Assembly: GCA_006538405.1 (NCBI GenBank)
Contig: BJKQ01000009.1
Location: 1,002,001 to 1,066,000 of the forward strand
DNA from: Hansfordia pulvinata
Lineage: Eukaryota > Ascomycota > Sordariomycetes > Xylariales
Reading direction: 5' to 3'
Length of the DNA: 64,000 nt
The notes under the pieces were generated by a model that saw only the letters and a list, made by a program, of their open reading frames with translations, was not told where the DNA came from and made no database searches. The stretch's first letter is position 1, and each line of letters begins with the position of its first letter. The translations under genes were made by a program, and so were the position numbers. Of this stretch, positions 24,839-36,644 are shown piece after piece.

Positions 24839-25954
24839 TTGGCAGATCACGTCGTTATTCTGCGGCTCCATGGTATACATCTCACATACCCTTTTCGTCT
24901 GGCTGGTGGATATGAATAGGGGGAGCGGTCATCCTGCATTCGGGAAGCCTACTTTGGCGCGATTTCGACTGGGGTTTTTAGCAGGTTCGGGCGCTTGTTG
25001 CTTTTCAAGTATCAATCATCTTATGCACGAAGCGGTGGTTACTTTTGCAAGGTGAATAGACGGCGTGGTTCAAACAAAAACATCAGCACGGGCAGCCTTT
25101 ACATGGAAGGTAATAGGGCGTCAAGTTGATCCGAGGGCGCGTACATGGATTCCAGCATCAATTCTTGGGCGCCGTCTCCCAATCGTGACAGCGACGGCAA
25201 CCTGTTGCCACACAAAGCGCTTACTTGTAAATATGTAGGTCAGATCGCTGGATGCCCGACAGCGCTTCATCATTTTGCCCTCCTCTTCAGCGTGTTGTTT
25301 GCAACCATCATTAGCGCCCCTCGAGTCCCCAATGGTGGTGCTCGGCGCAACTCGCCCTTTCCGTCGTGCATCCAAACTCTCCATCATAGCAATTAAGAGA
25401 CAATCAATGCCTGGATTAGCACGTCTCGATTGCAGAACAGTCTGTGGTCGCGCCAGACTCTGGTCATCTTGGCAGCATCGGTCATTGTATTGTCTTCGTC
25501 CCTCCCTAGAGTAGTGCGCACGTCCTTTTCTAGAATCCGGTCCAGCTCAAAAGAAAACTCGAGAAACAGACTCATGTGTCAAGGGTCCTGCCAAGAACAG
25601 ACGTTCCCTCGGTCGCTCGTCGCTATGCATACACGTTCCAATGCCTCTTGCTCCGGCATCATGAAACTCTCTCTAAACAAAACCAAAAACAGTTGACTTG
25701 AACCCTCCCTTGCCTGTTCGCCCTCTCCTTGATGTTCCTCTTTCGACAGCTTTATAATCATGGGCTGTTATCTCGACGAAGGGGGCTTAGGCGACATTAT
25801 CTCTGCTTTCCCCTCTCACACACCAACGCCGTGCCGTCCAGGTGTCACGTCAAAGAAGACACTTTTTCTCCTGTCTCCCCGTGGGGTCGCCATCTACTGC
25901 ACAGGAGATCAGTGCTAAAAGCAAGCCACGCACGGGCTCCGCCCTTTTCCGGCC
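24839..25954. other. convergent 3' intergenic region
   Basis: About 1.1 kb between the stops of UFD4 and the ASCH-domain gene. It should contain both 3' untranslated regions. No gene is supported. Confidence 0.5.
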
Positions 25955-28937
25955 TCAGCCGACCAAGTCGTCGCCGTCCTCATCGTCGGCAGAGTCCCAG
26001 ATGATGGGTGGTGGCTCGCACGACGTTGGGTCGTCGACCAGGCTGTCGGGTAGCATCTGGCTTTTGGTGGGGAATTGAGATGAGCGCAGAGACGAGTGGT
26101 GGGGCTGCTGCTGCCGGCGGCGGAGGGCGCGGGGCTGCTGGTCGGTGGCGCGGGAGGCCGCTGCTGGCTCGAAAAGGACGAGGATCCGTCGCCCACGGCA
26201 CCTTGATGGAAGAGCGAGGGTAAGCTGTCGCTGCCGCTTCCACTCCCAGCAGCGAAGGCGGCACCCGCGGGGCTCGATGAGAGCTGGCTCACTGTTGTGG
26301 CCTGCGACGGCCTCACGAACGAGGAGGCCTTGGAGAAGGGTCGCCGCGGGGGTGCGGGCCCGCCATTGCCGGCATCTTCTTCGGCAACTGCGGTCGGCCC
26401 CTTGCCTTTGCCCTTGGTCGCGGAAGCAGGGCGGCGCGGCGACTGACTCAACGGGATAATCTCGTCAAACCCGACCTCCTCGACCGCAATACCAGACGGC
26501 TCCGAGCAGTGCTGTGTCGAGTAGGCAACGTCACTGTGTATCTGCGCCGCGACTTGTTGTGACACGGTCATGCCGGGGCTGCTACCGATGGCGACGCCTT
26601 CATCTGCTGCCTCGCCCACGTGAGTGGGAGGGTCGTCACTGTTCTGAACTTGCATCTCAGGCTGTGTCTCGGTGTGGTCAAGGTCTTCCTCATTCTCGTC
26701 TGTGAACAGCGCACAGCGCAGGTTCGCAGTCAACTCGCCCACGACAGCAGGGGGCAGGTAGGTGTACTTTTGGGGAGCACCTTTCACCCAACCTTTGCGA
26801 ATCATGTCGCGTATCGATACAGGGTCGTTGAGTTGATAGACCTGCATGATCTGGTGCGCAAAACTGCCTCCAACCATGCGGCCGGCGTTGAATTCGCGGT
26901 TGCCAAGTCCAGAGTCATCCGGGATCTCCCCACGCGTTTTGGGCGGCCCGAACACGCACATGTATTTGAGCTCGCTGGCAGGCTTGGTTGTGTACAGCCA
27001 AACCCTCAATACTTCCTCAGGTATCTTCCAGACGCGGAACTCGTGATCCTTGGTCCCGTCAACAATCTTGGCAAGATGCTCGGGATGGAGCGATACCATG
27101 ATGTCTGAGCGGAGTGTCTGCGGCCCCATGGCGTGGATCATGTCCATGGGGAGGCGTTGGCTCTCCATTTCTTGGGTGGGATGGAACTGAGGCGGTGACG
27201 ACGCAGGCTCATGGAACGCTTCAGCTCCTTGCGTACCTGATAGTCCGGTTGCGACAGAGGTAGTCGCAGCCTCTGCCACATTCTCTTCCACAGCTTGCTG
27301 CTGTGCTGTCTGGTGCGCCACAAAAATAGGCGGCGGAGGCGGAGCCATAGCCAAGGGTGATGATGGGGGCGTAAGATCGACAGGTGCGTGGTTGGTCCGA
27401 GACCTGAGAGCTGACGACGCAGTAGGCTGGGGCGGCGCGGCTGCAGTAGAGACAGTATCTACAGCGCTTGCCGGCCCGTGCAACGGGCTCTGTTGGGTAA
27501 TAGAGGTCATCATCTCGGCTTGAGTTTCTGCCCCAATGTTGCCATACACCGTCTCCGCCTCTTCCTCCCGGCATCTGCCGTGGCTTCCGTGCCATCTTCG
27601 TATATGTCCAAAGCCGTGCTGGCCTCTGTCGTTGGCGTGCTCGCTCCATCGGGGTTTGTCTCTCCAGCATCCTCATTATCTTCGTCGAATTCACCGTTCA
27701 AGCCCGCTTCTTCGCCCTCCTCCAGATCTGCATCCGTCTCGTCTTCTTCCGCGTCAGAGTCGGGGACTTCTCGCTCTCTCAGGGGCTGTCGCCGATGTGG
27801 GGTCGGCTTTCTCGCAGGTTTGGGGGAAAACGGGTTCTTCCTGCCGGGTGTGATGTTCTCCTTGTTTTCCGGCAACGAGAATCGAACCTCTTTGTTTGGT
27901 GTGGTGGATGTGAGCAGGCCTGTCCTGACAGCGGTCGGCGTAGAGGGTGAGCTGTGGCTCGTGCTGTACGAGTCTTGCACCACCAGATCGCGCGCTGGTC
28001 TTTCTGCGCCTGTGAACAGAGCCGCGCCGGCAGCAGAGCCGGAGGCACTTGGGCGCCCAGGGCCTGCAGCAACAGCAGCGGCCATTCTCGGCGTGGACTT
28101 CTTCTTGAGGGGCGAGTCCTGCTCTCCCCCGGGAGTGTACTTTAGCAGCAGGGGTGTGGCTGGGGACTGTGATGAGGGTATCTCCATCTTGGTGCGTTGG
28201 TGAGACGGAGTTTGCAGCAGAACCTCATCGGCGGAGGCGCGAGGGCCTGAATCGACAGACCGGGTGGTCGTAGGCTCTAGTTGTGGACGAGATTTTGTCG
28301 GTGTCTTAGTAGGGGAATCCGGATCGTCCTCGGTTTCCGAGCCGCTGAGAAGCAGCGTGTCTTCCTCCGGCTTAGCATTGGATGGCAGCAGCTGCGTCAG
28401 CGTTTGTGTGTAGAAGCTAGTCGAGGCGCTCGTCCGTTTTACCGGGCTATCGCCAGTGGTCTTTCGGCGCTTGCTGCGGTGTATCTTCTGGTCACCGTCG
28501 GCCGCGTCGCCAAGGGTGTGCCGTCGCTTTTCGGAATTTTGTGTCTTCCGGCCGGGTTGAGCCTTGGCCTTGCCCTTGCTCAGGCGCGCGGGCTGCAGTG
28601 GTGAGCCCTCTTGATCCGAGGCAGGATGGACCGGTTCGGCGGGCCCCTGTTCATCTTGGCTTTCCTCCAGGTCCAGGGCATCTGCGGAGGTGGACGAGAC
28701 GAAACTCATCTGGGTCAGGGTGTTGTCCTGGAGTCTGTTTCGGGAGGCGCGGGAGGACCGTCCGTACGTCTTGACGGGGCGATGTCGGCCAGAAAAGTGT
28801 TGCTGGCGCGGTGGCGGCGCGGATCTGGTGAAGGGGCCGCTGCGATCGGGGGCGGCCCTGGTGGGATTGGGCCTTTGCTGGGGGGCGGGTTTGGGGTGAG
28901 CGTTGCGTTTAGAAGCGGCCCTGGTCTCGGCGGGCAT
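25955..28937 (-). CDS. ASCH/PUA-like domain protein with long disordered regions, two apparent 1-nt deletions
   Basis: About 994 aa on the minus strand with no introns, read in three frames joined by one missing base each near 27567-27569 (CCC run) and within 26068-26105 (two GGGG runs). The N-terminal 600 residues are disordered and rich in Ser, Pro, Lys and Glu, with RPVKTYGRSSRASR and basic KRRHTLG and RSKRRKTTG clusters that look nuclear, and an acidic block (EEDETDADLEEGEE). The folded part (about 610-745) begins DIMVSLHPEHLAKIVDGTKD and continues HEFRVWKIPEEV, a pattern like the ASCH/PUA-like nucleic-acid-binding fold. The C-terminus after the second shift reads PPPIIWDSADDEDGDDLVG. The start at 28937 (MPAETRAASKR) is a choice among several. 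A nuclear nucleic-acid role is inference. Confidence 0.7.
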
Positions 28938-30485
28938 GTCGGCGTGCAGTTCACCGTCGTGGAGCACGGGATGGCGGGAGAGGCCGTCTTCTTTGGGCGG
29001 GAGCGGGGGTTCATGTTGGCGGGAGGGCCGGTGGACTGGCTTTATAGAGGGACGAGGCCGGCGGAGCGAGGTCGGCCAACATGATATGACAAGGGCTGCA
29101 TGAGTGACACGGGCCGAGCCTGGAGCCACGGGTATCAGTGTCGCGACGAGCAGGCCAACCAACGGTCGGGTAGCTTGGGAGCGGTGGCAGTGGCTGGTTT
29201 TGTGACAGGCCGGTCGAGCAGTGCGTAGGGCAGACCTGGGAGGGCGCGGATGGATTGGATCGCAAGCGGTGGGCATCAGGTTGCCGCTGTCATGGGCAGT
29301 GGCCTAAATTACGTACATATCCGACAGTTGTACCCGTACATGAGAGCCAGGCCGGGCTGGCAGTGGCGGGGCTGCGAGTTGCGTTGCCGGCTCGTATATG
29401 CGCCTCGCCTGCGGTACTCCTACTCGGCGCCGGGACGTGTGGTTACCTTGGGGGACGCGCGCGCGTCCCGAGAGGGGCGTGCTGCACCGTGTCGCGTCGG
29501 GCGCATAAAGTGGTCTACCCAGGGATACAACGCCGGTGGCGGCAGGCGCTACATTGGGTACCTTAGGTAGGTACCTTCATGTATGGTGCTTGCCCCCAGG
29601 GTGGGTACCCCGCTCAGTGCACAGTCCGGCTACTGGATCCTAATCTGGCAGGCGTGACGTGTTGCCGGTGTCTTTAGTTCAAGCTGCGCCAATCGAGTGA
29701 ATGTACGCATGTGGTGTTAGCAGCGCTTGAGGTTGGGCTTCGGACCGTCGGGAGGCGCTGAAATGGCCCGCCACCTATAATTTGAACACATACCTACCCC
29801 ACCTAAGTCAGATTCTATATCACGTCCTCCGGCCTTTGGGGCAGCTAGCTATCAGGCGAATCCAAAGTCCAATTCTTTGGGGTGCAACGATGAGGGACGG
29901 TCCCCACATCTTCCGGCATATCAACGGCGCTGGCCAATCAGCGGCGCCCTCTCGACGACGCCCGCCAGAGACATCCGAGGCAACTCGTCCATCCTGTCTT
30001 CCCGCTCACTCTTCGAGAGAAGGCTATCTTGCTCGATTGCTTGCTACAAAGCTGCCATTCCGAATCCCCTCTGCACTCTCGCGGCGCTGTATCATCATAT
30101 CTCTTTCCATCATACTACTGGCTGTTCTTTTTCAGCCGTTCCGTCTGCTACATGCAATTCATATACAGCGGACAAGCCGTTCAAAGTGCTAACTGTTGCT
30201 AGGGTGGTCAAGCAGGCTGCATGACTACCACCCACCTACCTACCTACCTACCTACGGCTTATCCGGCCACCGTCTCCGAGTCTCGACATTGCGAAGGAGA
30301 GACAGCCATGCAGGGCAGCCCGGCGGCTCTTGTGGCGACTTGAAAACAAAGACCCGTAGCCTGCCTGGGGCTGTCTTCCCGTGGCATCGTCGAAGCCGAC
30401 TGTGGCCGAGTGCCCAAACACACACCAGACTATACCATCACGGGTTCGGCTCCTCTTTGAGGCGCCCCGCCTTCTCCGCTGAACA
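28938..30485. promoter_or_regulatory. divergent promoter region
   Basis: About 1.5 kb between the minus-strand ASCH gene and the plus-strand hydrolase gene. It holds palindromic TACCTTAGGTAGGTACC at about 29559-29576 and a (TACC)n run at 30233-30254. No gene is supported. Confidence 0.45.
30233..30254. repeat. (TACC)n microsatellite
   Basis: Five or more ACCT/TACC units about 230 bp before the hydrolase start codon. Confidence 0.85.
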
Positions 30486-31805
30486 ATGTCTTCTGTCTTT
30501 CATATCAAGGAACACAAGGTTCCCGGGCAGCATATTCGCGAGTGGCCCCGCGCCACCGCCAACTCGCAGGAGGATGTCCTGTACTTGCACGTCAAACAGT
30601 ACACCCCTATCGACAACCCCAACCCTCAACCCGGCGACGTCACCGTGATCGCCGCCCACGCCAATGGCTTCCCCAAGGAGCTGTACGAGCCCTTGTGGGC
30701 GGACTTGCTCGTCCAGGCCCGCATCCACGGCTTCCGCATCCGCTCCGTCTGGATAGCTGACATCGCCCAGGAGGGCCGCAGCGGCGTTCTGAACGAGCAC
30801 GCCCTCGGTGACGACCCGTGCTGGCACGACCACGCCCGCGACCTGCTGCACATGGTCAACCTCTTCCGCGCCGACATGCCCCGGCCTCTCGTTGGCATCG
30901 GCCACTCGTTCGGCGCCAACATCTTGACCCATCTCTCCCTCATGCACCCTCGGCTGCTCACCAGTCTCGTCCTTCTCGACCCCGTCATCACCAACTTCAC
31001 CTTCGACGCCCTCGGCCCGGGCGCCATTCCCACCCGCGCCTCCGCTTCCCGCCGCGACCTGTGGCCCTCGCGCGATGAGGCCGCCGCCGCCTTCCGCCGC
31101 TCCCGCTTCTACTCGTCCTGGGACCCCCGTGTCCTCGACGCCTGGGTCGCCCACGGCATTCGCCCCACCCCGACCCCGCTGTACCCGGACCCAGCTGATG
31201 CCGGCAAGGTCACCTTGACCACCACCAAGCATCAGGAGTGCTTCGTCTTCTTCCGGCCGCTGTGGCCCCACCTCCTCCCCGGCGGCATCGTCAGCAAGGA
31301 GGGAGCTCCGGACTTCGACCCGGCCCGCAGCGACCCTGTTGATCCCGATGGACCCTTCCTATTCTATCGCGGCGAGGGGGGGCACGTCCTGTCCATGCTG
31401 CCGCATGTCCGTCCCTCGGTACTGTGGGTCTTCGGTGGCGACAGCGACTTGAGCCCGCCCGACCAGCGCCGCCTCAAGACTGGCACCTGCGGTATTGGCC
31501 CCGGCGGCAGCGGTGGCGCCGCGGAAGACCGCGTCGCCGAGGTCGTTGTCCAAGGGCGCGGTCACCTTTTCCCCATGGAGGTGCCGCGCGAGTGCGCGGA
31601 GCATGCCGCCTCCTGGATAGGCAAGGAGCTTGCCCGCTGGCGTGACCAGGAGCGCCGCTATGACGAGTGGGCAAAATTGCCTACACGCGACAAGACCACC
31701 CTGAGCCCGCAATTCCTTGACCTCCTACGCAGACAGGGCGAGATCGTCAAGGCCAACGCTGCCGCTGCCGCTCCTGTGAGCAAGAAGGGCACTTCCAAGC
31801 TATGA
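30486..31805 (+). CDS. peroxisomal alpha/beta hydrolase with PTS1 (SKL)
   Basis: Single exon, 439 aa, ending in SKL, the canonical peroxisomal targeting signal type 1. The fold is alpha/beta hydrolase. The nucleophile elbow is GHSFGAN with Ser141. A candidate acid lies in FGGDSDLSPP (Asp319 or Asp321). The histidine is in GRGHLFPME (His360). The oxyanion region AAHANGFPKELYEPLW near the N-terminus is typical of the LPX1-like peroxisomal lipase/esterase group, which also includes hydrolases annotated from fungal secondary-metabolite clusters. No such cluster lies around it here, so a general peroxisomal lipid or thioester hydrolase is the likelier role. Substrate unknown. The start at 30486 gives the expected N-terminal strand and no presequence. 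Confidence 0.85.
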   Translation: MSSVFHIKEHKVPGQHIREWPRATANSQEDVLYLHVKQYTPIDNPNPQPGDVTVIAAHANGFPKELYEPLWADLLVQARIHGFRIRSVWIADIAQEGRSGVLNEHALGDDPCWHDHARDLLHMVNLFRADMPRPLVGIGHSFGANILTHLSLMHPRLLTSLVLLDPVITNFTFDALGPGAIPTRASASRRDLWPSRDEAAAAFRRSRFYSSWDPRVLDAWVAHGIRPTPTPLYPDPADAGKVTLTTTKHQECFVFFRPLWPHLLPGGIVSKEGAPDFDPARSDPVDPDGPFLFYRGEGGHVLSMLPHVRPSVLWVFGGDSDLSPPDQRRLKTGTCGIGPGGSGGAAEDRVAEVVVQGRGHLFPMEVPRECAEHAASWIGKELARWRDQERRYDEWAKLPTRDKTTLSPQFLDLLRRQGEIVKANAAAAAPVSKKGTSKL

Positions 31806-33157
31806 TCTCCTTTCTCGCGTACAGCGCCCCTGATGTGGTTTTGTCAGTGTAGTCTGTTGGTTCCCGCAGAGGAGACCTTCGTGCCCGTCTTCCCGCTTTC
31901 GCATATCCAAAGTAGTAGTATATAGAGTTTCTACAAGGTGGTACATATCAGATTGGTCTTCAGTAAGAACTTGATCTTCCATCCACGCGACGTTGTCAGC
32001 TCTGACAACTTCAGCTCTTTGACGAGTCCTGCCAGCTTTCGCTCCCCCGAGAAGACGAGAAAGGCAGATGCAAGGCAGTTTCCGATTTGAGCCACCCCCA
32101 TCCTTGGAGAAGGGCATGGCCTGAGTTGGCTGCCTACTTGCCCATGTAAACGCCTATGCTTTCTCTTCCCGCGACCCCAACGCTCTTGTGGCTCTTTCAA
32201 GAGCCGTATTTTTGAAATACGTTCGTTTGAGTGGCAAAGTATCACGGCCGGGATAAAGTCGACTGTATGGGTACCAATCCATGCACTGAAAACAAGGCGT
32301 GCCAGCTGAATTGAACAAGGCTCTTTCACCTTGGCTCTGTCCAAGTGTTGGTGGAGGACCTAGACAATGGGGCGCGTGCGGCGTCGTCCGCATGAAGCAG
32401 GGTCTTTGGGTTGGACAGGACGCGTTTTTTCTCCCTGCAAATCTCAGTCTCATTTACCATTGTCCGTGCCTGTAACTCCGTTGAGTTATGAGACGACTCT
32501 TCCAAGCTTGGCTCCGACTTCAGGAGTCAAGACCGAGCTCATTCATTCTGCTTTGCGCTCTGCTCGCGTGGTCGGGTGATTTCATACGTGCACTTGATAT
32601 TTAAAGGAACTCATATCTTGCTGCAGCGCACTCGTCGCACAGCGTCTTTCCCCCTCCGAGCACAGTCATAGGACTTGGGATGCGAACAAGGACTGTAATG
32701 TAGATTCGTGACCAGAGCACCGCTCCATCACGTAAATAAGAACATACGACGTTTTCGATTAGTTACTTGCCATATAACAGCTGCTGCATCAGTCTTTTGT
32801 GACCCTTCAGCCTACATGAGTCTCTTCTTACGCACAACTTAAGAGGCACCTTCGCCTGACAACCGGCAAGGGCAAGACGGTTGAAGGCGACGCCGGGCCC
32901 CCAGATGACCGACAGCCTCCACGCCTAAGAGAAGGCTGCCTTAAAAACCTAATGGCCGATGGGACGAAATGGTGCTTAGATACATCTTGCAATGCCCTGC
33001 TCGCGTCCCAGCTGGCCATCAAAGAATTTTGATCCAGGTTTCGTCGTCGTCGAAGCGAGCCGCGATCAAGACACGAAACAACTTGAACATGGGGAAATCT
33101 AGAGGTCGATTGTCACAGATTATATACAGGTTCAGGTGGGCGGGAGATTTTGGCCTT
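31806..33157. other. convergent 3' intergenic region
   Basis: About 1.35 kb between the stops of the hydrolase and complex I subunit genes. Frames up to 137 codons occur on the minus strand without recognisable features. No gene is supported. Confidence 0.5.
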
Positions 33158-34101
33158 CTATTTCTTCTCTTCCTCCTTGGGGGGCTCCGGCTTGGGCGTC
33201 GGCAGCTTGAAAGACTCGGGCTTGCGGTCGGCGCCAGAGCCAACGGGCTCCCAAGCGGTAGAGCCACCCTCGAAATTGCGGAAGGCCTGGGTGAGCTCGA
33301 GAGGCTCAGTGACAATGCGCTTCTTCTCCTCGTCGTAGCGAATCTCGGTGTAGCCGGTGAGGGGGAAGTCCTTGCGCAGGGGGTGACCCTCGAAGCCGTA
33401 GTCGGTCATGATGCGGCGCAGGTCGGGGTGGTCGACAAAGAAGACACCAAACATGTCGTAGACCTCGCGCTCATACCAATTGGCACCGTCGTAAAGCGGG
33501 GTGATGCTGGGAACAGGGGAAGCCTCGTCGGCGTAAGTCTTGACTCGGATACGGGCGTTGTGGCGAACGCTGAGCATGTTGTAAACAATCTCGAAGCGCT
33601 GATCCTTGGTGGGGAAGTCGACGGCAGTGACGGCGGAGCATTGGGTGAATTCGGCGGCGGTGTTATCTGTGGCACGGTGAGTGGCGGTGCGGTGGTTGTA
33701 GAGCCAGCAGGCGGGGAGAGTCACTACATACACTTGAGGAAAGAAAAGACAGGGATGACAGCCGACGGGGCAATGTAGATGACGAGCTCGTCCTTCCAGA
33801 CAGAGAACTGCTGGATGTACTTGGGCATGCAGCTCATGAGCCAAGAGCCGTAGCGGTGCAGGTCGTCGGCCTTGGATTGGTACTTATCGGCCGGGTTGGT
33901 GATGGGCGCCTTGAGCTCGCGGGGGTGATCGCGGGGGGCCTGACGCATGTTGGGGGCGTCTTTGGGGATGTTGACATTGTTGCGCGCAGTGGCCGAGATG
34001 GCGCGGACAGCCATGTCGGCGCTGGGCCGGGCGGCCGGAGATGGCCTCAGGGCGGACGCGAGGGCCCTGGACGAGGAGGCCCGGCAGAGCTTGGTGGCCA
34101 T
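33158..34101 (-). CDS. NDUFS3: NADH:ubiquinone oxidoreductase 30 kDa subunit (NDUFS3, nuo-30.4)
   Basis: Two exons (34101-33732, 33666-33158 on the minus strand) give 292 aa. The intron uses donor GTATGT at 33731 and a CAG acceptor; the split codon gives [12 protein letters not shown], the conserved sequence. This is a core peripheral-arm subunit of mitochondrial complex I on the matrix side near the quinone site. The family signature [20 protein letters not shown] is intact, followed by [18 protein letters not shown]. The N-terminal 40 residues are Arg/Ser/Ala-rich, fitting a cleaved matrix presequence. The C-terminus is Lys/Glu/Pro-rich as in other fungi. An alternative donor two bases upstream would read a stop and is excluded. 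Confidence 0.95.
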
Positions 34102-36150
34102 GATGGGCTGGGACGGGTGTGAGGGTGGAGGGGAGAGGATACGTCGGCAGAGATCGCGAGGACGGGCGTTGGTCGAGACGGAGACGGAGAGAGGCCACCC
34201 GCAATCGTTCTTTCTCTCTCACCTGAATTGGGATGTGGTTATCATAGGCTGGCAGGTACGAGGGAGTTCCAATGCAGTTTGGAAGCAGTGGTACAGCCAA
34301 TTGGACAGAAGCGGCCAATGGGAAGCGGCCAGTTGCAAACCTTGGTCCGATGTATCTGACAAGGTACTTCTAGGCGTTCACGGAAGTCGACATATGTCTG
34401 TCGGTCCGGCGGCGTGCATGGCAGCTGGCATAAGTACACAAGCTTACCTAACCTACTTATACTTAAGGCACTGTTTTTTCCAACCTTTTGGGCACCTGCA
34501 TTCGAACCAAAAAATCTCGGCCCCAACGTAGTTCGACACGCTGTACTTCAAAACATGATTGGAATACAGGTACCTGGATGCCTCCTGACGGGAATAGGTA
34601 GGTAAAAATGCTTACCGGTATCTAACCAGTCGCAAAACCTCTTCTGTACAGCGGACCCCTATGCAAATTTTGACCGTTATTTTATGGACCAAAGGAGTGC
34701 TCGCACGTTAGGTGTTTCTTCGAGTCCTCGTAATGTATCTCATGACAAAGGCCCGGTAGCTTGCATACTCAAGAAATTGTCTTCTAATAAAGAGCCTCTT
34801 CGGCTTTTCGTACACAGCTGCCTGCCTGAATAGTACGGGTGCTCGCAAAGAGTAACATCGAGCTGGGTACACATAAATTGCGGGGTGGTTATATTCGATA
34901 CTCGTAGGTACGCGACTACGCCGACGTTCCGCCTTGAGGCCTTTCCATGAGGACCTCTGATGAGTGAGTGGTGAGCGGACGGCGAACGGAGTTAGCCCCG
35001 TCCAAGATGGAGTATCCACAAGTCGACCTCTGTACCCTGAGGTGCGACTAAGGTTCACACCGACGTAAGGACTTGCAGTTGGAACGGGCGGGCCACAGGT
35101 ATGAACGTGGGCGGACCAGAAGCTACTCGTACCTTATCCAAACTTTGCAGCCCTGACCCGTACTCGTAATGACGATGCTGGCGGTTGCGTGTAGTGCGGG
35201 AAAGCGCCGAACAACTTCGAATCATTTTGTTACTGGCTACCTGGTTCTATGCTCCAGGTTACCTACCAGTTCTATCATCAGCAACAGAACATTTCTTCTT
35301 GATTCAGCCACTCGAGATGTGTAACGAGCAGGAACTGAACCCAAGTGTGCCGCGCAGCTTGTATATGGTTCAATAGGTACTCTACGGGATGAGCGACTGG
35401 CCTTGTTCTGACACGCTGTCCGAGCGTACCAGGCTGCCATTCTTCAGCGTTATTCATGGTCGTTCGCCGGAATCACGCTGGGAAATGTCTACAATTAAAG
35501 CAAATAAATGTTAGGGAAGCCGAGATACCTGGTTCCCCTGCATTCGAAAAGGACCACAGTGATCACCCTTGGTGAGGCATATGCATCTATCTAACGCACT
35601 GGACACGAGTCCCTTGCAAAGCCTTCATCGGATACACGTAAACTTCGTGAGCAGTATGGCTGTCGAACAAGATCCAATCTCTAAATTTCTAGGTGCTGAC
35701 CCAGGTCTATGAATTCGTTAGCCAGAGACTGTCCCTTGAAGCACCTACCCGACATCCGAGGCTTCGACCATTTCTACTTGTGCCCCACCATCCACAGAAG
35801 TCATTCAGATTCCAAAAGTTTCCTTAAAACACTGATATCTCAAGTAAATACCACCACCTACCCCTACCCCGTAGAGCAGTCGAGAAAGGTCGTGGCTAAC
35901 ATTGGATGGTATTGATGAAGGTGGTAAGGGTCGCTGGAGGTCGTGACCCCTGGAGGTCGCGACAAGTACCGAAAAGTACTCGGGAGATTGGCTTGGGTAC
36001 CTGCGCTCCCCGGGGCAAATCCAAGCCCCCAGAAGCGATAATCCGGCCAAATCACAGCCCTCTGTCGCACTGGATCGTACCCGACATGGCTCATACTTGG
36101 ACCATCGGCATGTACCTATCTGCAGCCTTACCTTGCCCATGGAGGCGCCT
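34102..36150. other. divergent intergenic region
   Basis: About 2 kb between the complex I gene and NOT4. No gene is supported. Short TACCTA words occur near 34445, 34595 and 34900. Confidence 0.45.
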
Positions 36151-36644
36151 AATCAAACCCCCCTTCTCGCCTGCCTGCTGTCCATCTCGTCGCCTCTGCT
36201 TCCCGTCCCGTCCCCCGTCTTCCGTCCCCCGTCCCCCGTCCACCGTCCCCTTCCTGCACCGACAGCCCCCCCGCGACGACACAACCTCACGCGTCGAATA
36301 TATATCAAATTCTCTCCTCTACTTCCATCGACCCCTCACTGGGCCTGGCTCAGACCATCCAGTCGCGCCTGATACTTCTCCCGACGAGCCCCATCGACCC
36401 CGTCTGCAAACTCTTACCGGTTACGTCCGCCCGCCTGCATCGCCACCTGACCTGGTTTGGCATTCATCCGACCTCGACGTTTCGTCACCCTCACCTCCCC
36501 ATCACTGCCAACCCCGGATCTTTCCGGCCAGCTTAGAATACCCTCTTCCGACATTGAACGCGTCGTTTCTCGTCCCTCTCGTCCCTGCCGGGCTTCACGA
36601 CCTATTCGTCGGTCCTCGTAATATACTCTTCACAACTCGTCATC
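36151..36644 (+). promoter_or_regulatory. C/T-rich leader of NOT4
   Basis: Strongly pyrimidine-rich DNA including a CCCGTC short repeat at about 36205-36250 directly before the NOT4 start codon, probably transcribed 5' untranslated sequence. Confidence 0.45.
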
